A stretch of 64,000 nucleotides of DNA. Source: Falsochrobactrum tianjinense (GTDB lineage Bacteria; Pseudomonadota; Alphaproteobacteria; Rhizobiales; Rhizobiaceae). The stretch's first letter is position 1. Each line of letters starts with the position of its first letter. Under the pieces are notes generated by a model. It worked only from the letters and a program-made list of their open reading frames with translations. It searched no databases and was not told the origin of the DNA. Positions 62,779 through 64,000 of this stretch are shown here, in pieces. Location: positions 223,025 to 287,024 of the forward strand of contig NZ_JAHRVA010000004.1 in the NCBI RefSeq assembly GCF_019100495.1, written 5' to 3'. A program made the translations under genes and the position numbers.

Positions 62779-63855
62779 TCAGGCCGCAGGCTTGGTTTTT
62801 TCAGCCGCAAGCTTCTTTTCGCAGCGCAAAAGCATACCGTAAAGATCGCGTGGTTCATCAGGATCGGCTAGCAGGTCGAGTTGCTCGTAAAGGCCGGTAT
62901 CCTTCAGCTTGTCGCGAACATAGCGAAGCGCCGAAAAATCTTCCGTAGCAAAGCCAACGGAATCGAACAGAGTGATCTGGCGCACATCCTTGCGGCCTTC
63001 GGCTTGACCGGTGATGACCTGCCAAAGCTCGTTGACCGGATAATCTTCCGGCAATTGCTGGATTTCGCCTTCGATACGGGTCTGCGGCGGATATTCGACA
63101 AAAATATCCGAACGCCGCAGAATATCGCTGTGCAATTCAGTCTTGCCCGGACAATCTCCACCGATTGCGTTGATATGAACGCCTGCGCCGACCATATTGT
63201 CGGTCAGAATAGTCGCATTGAGCTTGTCCGCCGTCACCGTCGTGATAATTTCCGCGCCTTCAACCACTTCTTCGACATTCTTGCAGATTACAATATTGAA
63301 ACCCGCGCCCTCAAGATTGCGAACGCATTTTTCCGACGCCTGCCTGTCGATGTCGTAAAGACGCAGCCTGTCTACCCCCAGAAGAGCCTTGAAAGCCAGC
63401 GCCTGAAACTCGCTCTGCGCGCCATTGCCGATGAGCGCCATGGTGCGCGCATTCTTCGGTGCCAGATATTTGGCCGCGACAGCAGAAGTGGCGGCGGTGC
63501 GCAAGGCAGTCAGAATGGTCATTTCGGTGAGCAGCATCGGATAGCCGCTGCCGACATCGGCCAGAACGCCAAAGGCCGTAACGGTCTGCAAACCTTCACG
63601 CGTATTCTTCGGATGGCCGTTCACATACTTGAAGCCATAAAGTGTGCCGTCGCTCGTCGGCATCAGTTCAATCACGCCTTCCTTCGAGTGGGATGCGACG
63701 CGCGGTGTCTTGTCAAAGCTTTCCCAGCGGCGGAAATCCTCTTCCACATATTCGGCAAGTTCCTTCAAAAAGGTCTCGACGCCAATGGAAAGGACCAGCT
63801 TCATCATATGATCGACACTGACAAAGGGAACAATATTGAGATTGGGCTCGGTCAT
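62779..63855 (-). CDS. Ornithine cyclodeaminase family protein
   Basis: 358 aa. NAD-binding motif LIGNGAQSEFQALAF, active-site region GFKYVNGHPKNTREGLQT (Lys/Asn residues) and AIGGDCPGKTELHSDIL. Converts ornithine to proline plus ammonia using bound NAD. TAGGAGAAATC lies just before the ATG. A Bru-RS element begins next to that ribosome-binding site, so it is part of the promoter region. Confidence 0.92.
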   Translation of the reverse strand: MTEPNLNIVPFVSVDHMMKLVLSIGVETFLKELAEYVEEDFRRWESFDKTPRVASHSKEGVIELMPTSDGTLYGFKYVNGHPKNTREGLQTVTAFGVLADVGSGYPMLLTEMTILTALRTAATSAVAAKYLAPKNARTMALIGNGAQSEFQALAFKALLGVDRLRLYDIDRQASEKCVRNLEGAGFNIVICKNVEEVVEGAEIITTVTADKLNATILTDNMVGAGVHINAIGGDCPGKTELHSDILRRSDIFVEYPPQTRIEGEIQQLPEDYPVNELWQVITGQAEGRKDVRQITLFDSVGFATEDFSALRYVRDKLKDTGLYEQLDLLADPDEPRDLYGMLLRCEKKLAAEKTKPAA

Positions 63856-63864
63856 GATTTCTCC

Positions 63865-63960
63865 TAGAGCATTTCCCGCAAAAGCGTGAAACGGTTTTGC
63901 GTCAGGACAATGCGTGAAAACAAATCGATAAACGGCTGTGTTAAGCTGAAGCCGCTTCTT
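63865..63960. repeat. Bru-RS-type repeat upstream of ornithine cyclodeaminase (right end diverged)
   Basis: TAGAGCATTTCCCGCAAAAG and the run GAAACGGTTTTGCGTCAGGACAATGCG match the conserved left half of the other copies. The right end does not close with GCTCTA, so this is a diverged or partly deleted copy. Its left edge touches the RBS (TAGGAG) of the cyclodeaminase gene. The last 40 bases of the window hold nothing I recognise. Confidence 0.7.
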
Positions 63961-64000
63961 TAATAGCTGCGTGTCGGACGATCCATGACACTGCGACCCA

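Noticed and set aside
1..64000. CRISPR arrays, insertion sequences, prophage genes, rRNA operon
   Set aside because: No regularly spaced repeats, transposases, integrases, capsid or tail genes, or rRNA sequence were seen on either strand.

Overview
The window looks like chromosomal core DNA of a Brucella or close relative (Brucella/Ochrobactrum group, Rhizobiales, Alphaproteobacteria). The evidence is: the ctrA-chpT-eipA-sciP cell-cycle neighbourhood; a fused TrpE(G) anthranilate synthase behind a Trp-Trp-Trp leader peptide; a choXWV choline transporter; a CTC-type ribosomal protein L25; a three-gene petABC operon; and several copies or pieces of the ~105-bp Bru-RS repeat with TAGAGC/GCTCTA ends. 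I see no insertion sequence, prophage, CRISPR array or plasmid module. The classification comes from recognising families by eye; no database search was run.

Layout. 1-5.2 kb: a HerA-like ATPase cut by the left edge, then rplY-pth-ychF, two tandem MaoC-type hydratases and apt. 5.3-12.2 kb (minus strand): the cytochrome bc1 operon petABC and a pair of ABC half-exporters. 12.2-15.2 kb: trmL, an 86-aa unknown, hemF and an LpxO-like hydroxylase. 15.2-24.8 kb: two divergent operons, DUF1285-Nudix-cca (minus) and moxR-DUF58-BatA/DUF4159-large membrane protein (plus). 24.8-28.7 kb: GNAT, glutathionyl-hydroquinone reductase, Nudix, metallophosphoesterase and a C-tail-anchored unknown. 28.9-34.6 kb: leuA with a candidate Leu leader, a CDF metal exporter, and trpE(G) with trpL. 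35-39.2 kb: Lrp regulator, MFS transporter, Rsm22-type methyltransferase and a DUF2333 membrane protein. 39.5-48 kb: choXWV (plus) facing a dppABCDF dipeptide operon (minus). 48.5-51.8 kb: HugZ-like protein, ArsR regulator, TrmH-type methyltransferase and mnmA. 52-57.2 kb: sciP, a small GNAT, a coiled-coil membrane protein, eipA, chpT, ctrA and a FliJ-like gene. 57.4-63.9 kb: AbrB-type permease, an aminotransferase/oxidoreductase pair that best fits GnnB/GnnA of diaminoglucose lipid A synthesis, an elongator tRNA-Met, a small lipoprotein, a DUF2798-like relic, DoxX, a group III truncated haemoglobin and ornithine cyclodeaminase.

The most interesting signals are regulatory. trpL and a candidate leuA leader share one architecture: a promoter placed so that the AUG sits at about +1 (leaderless), a short peptide rich in the pathway's amino acid, then inverted repeats. 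The ctrA upstream region has six GANTC (CcrM) sites in 132 bp. The dppA-dppB gap holds two large stem-loops. The eipA/chpT divergent region has a 12-bp direct repeat with a 15-bp period.
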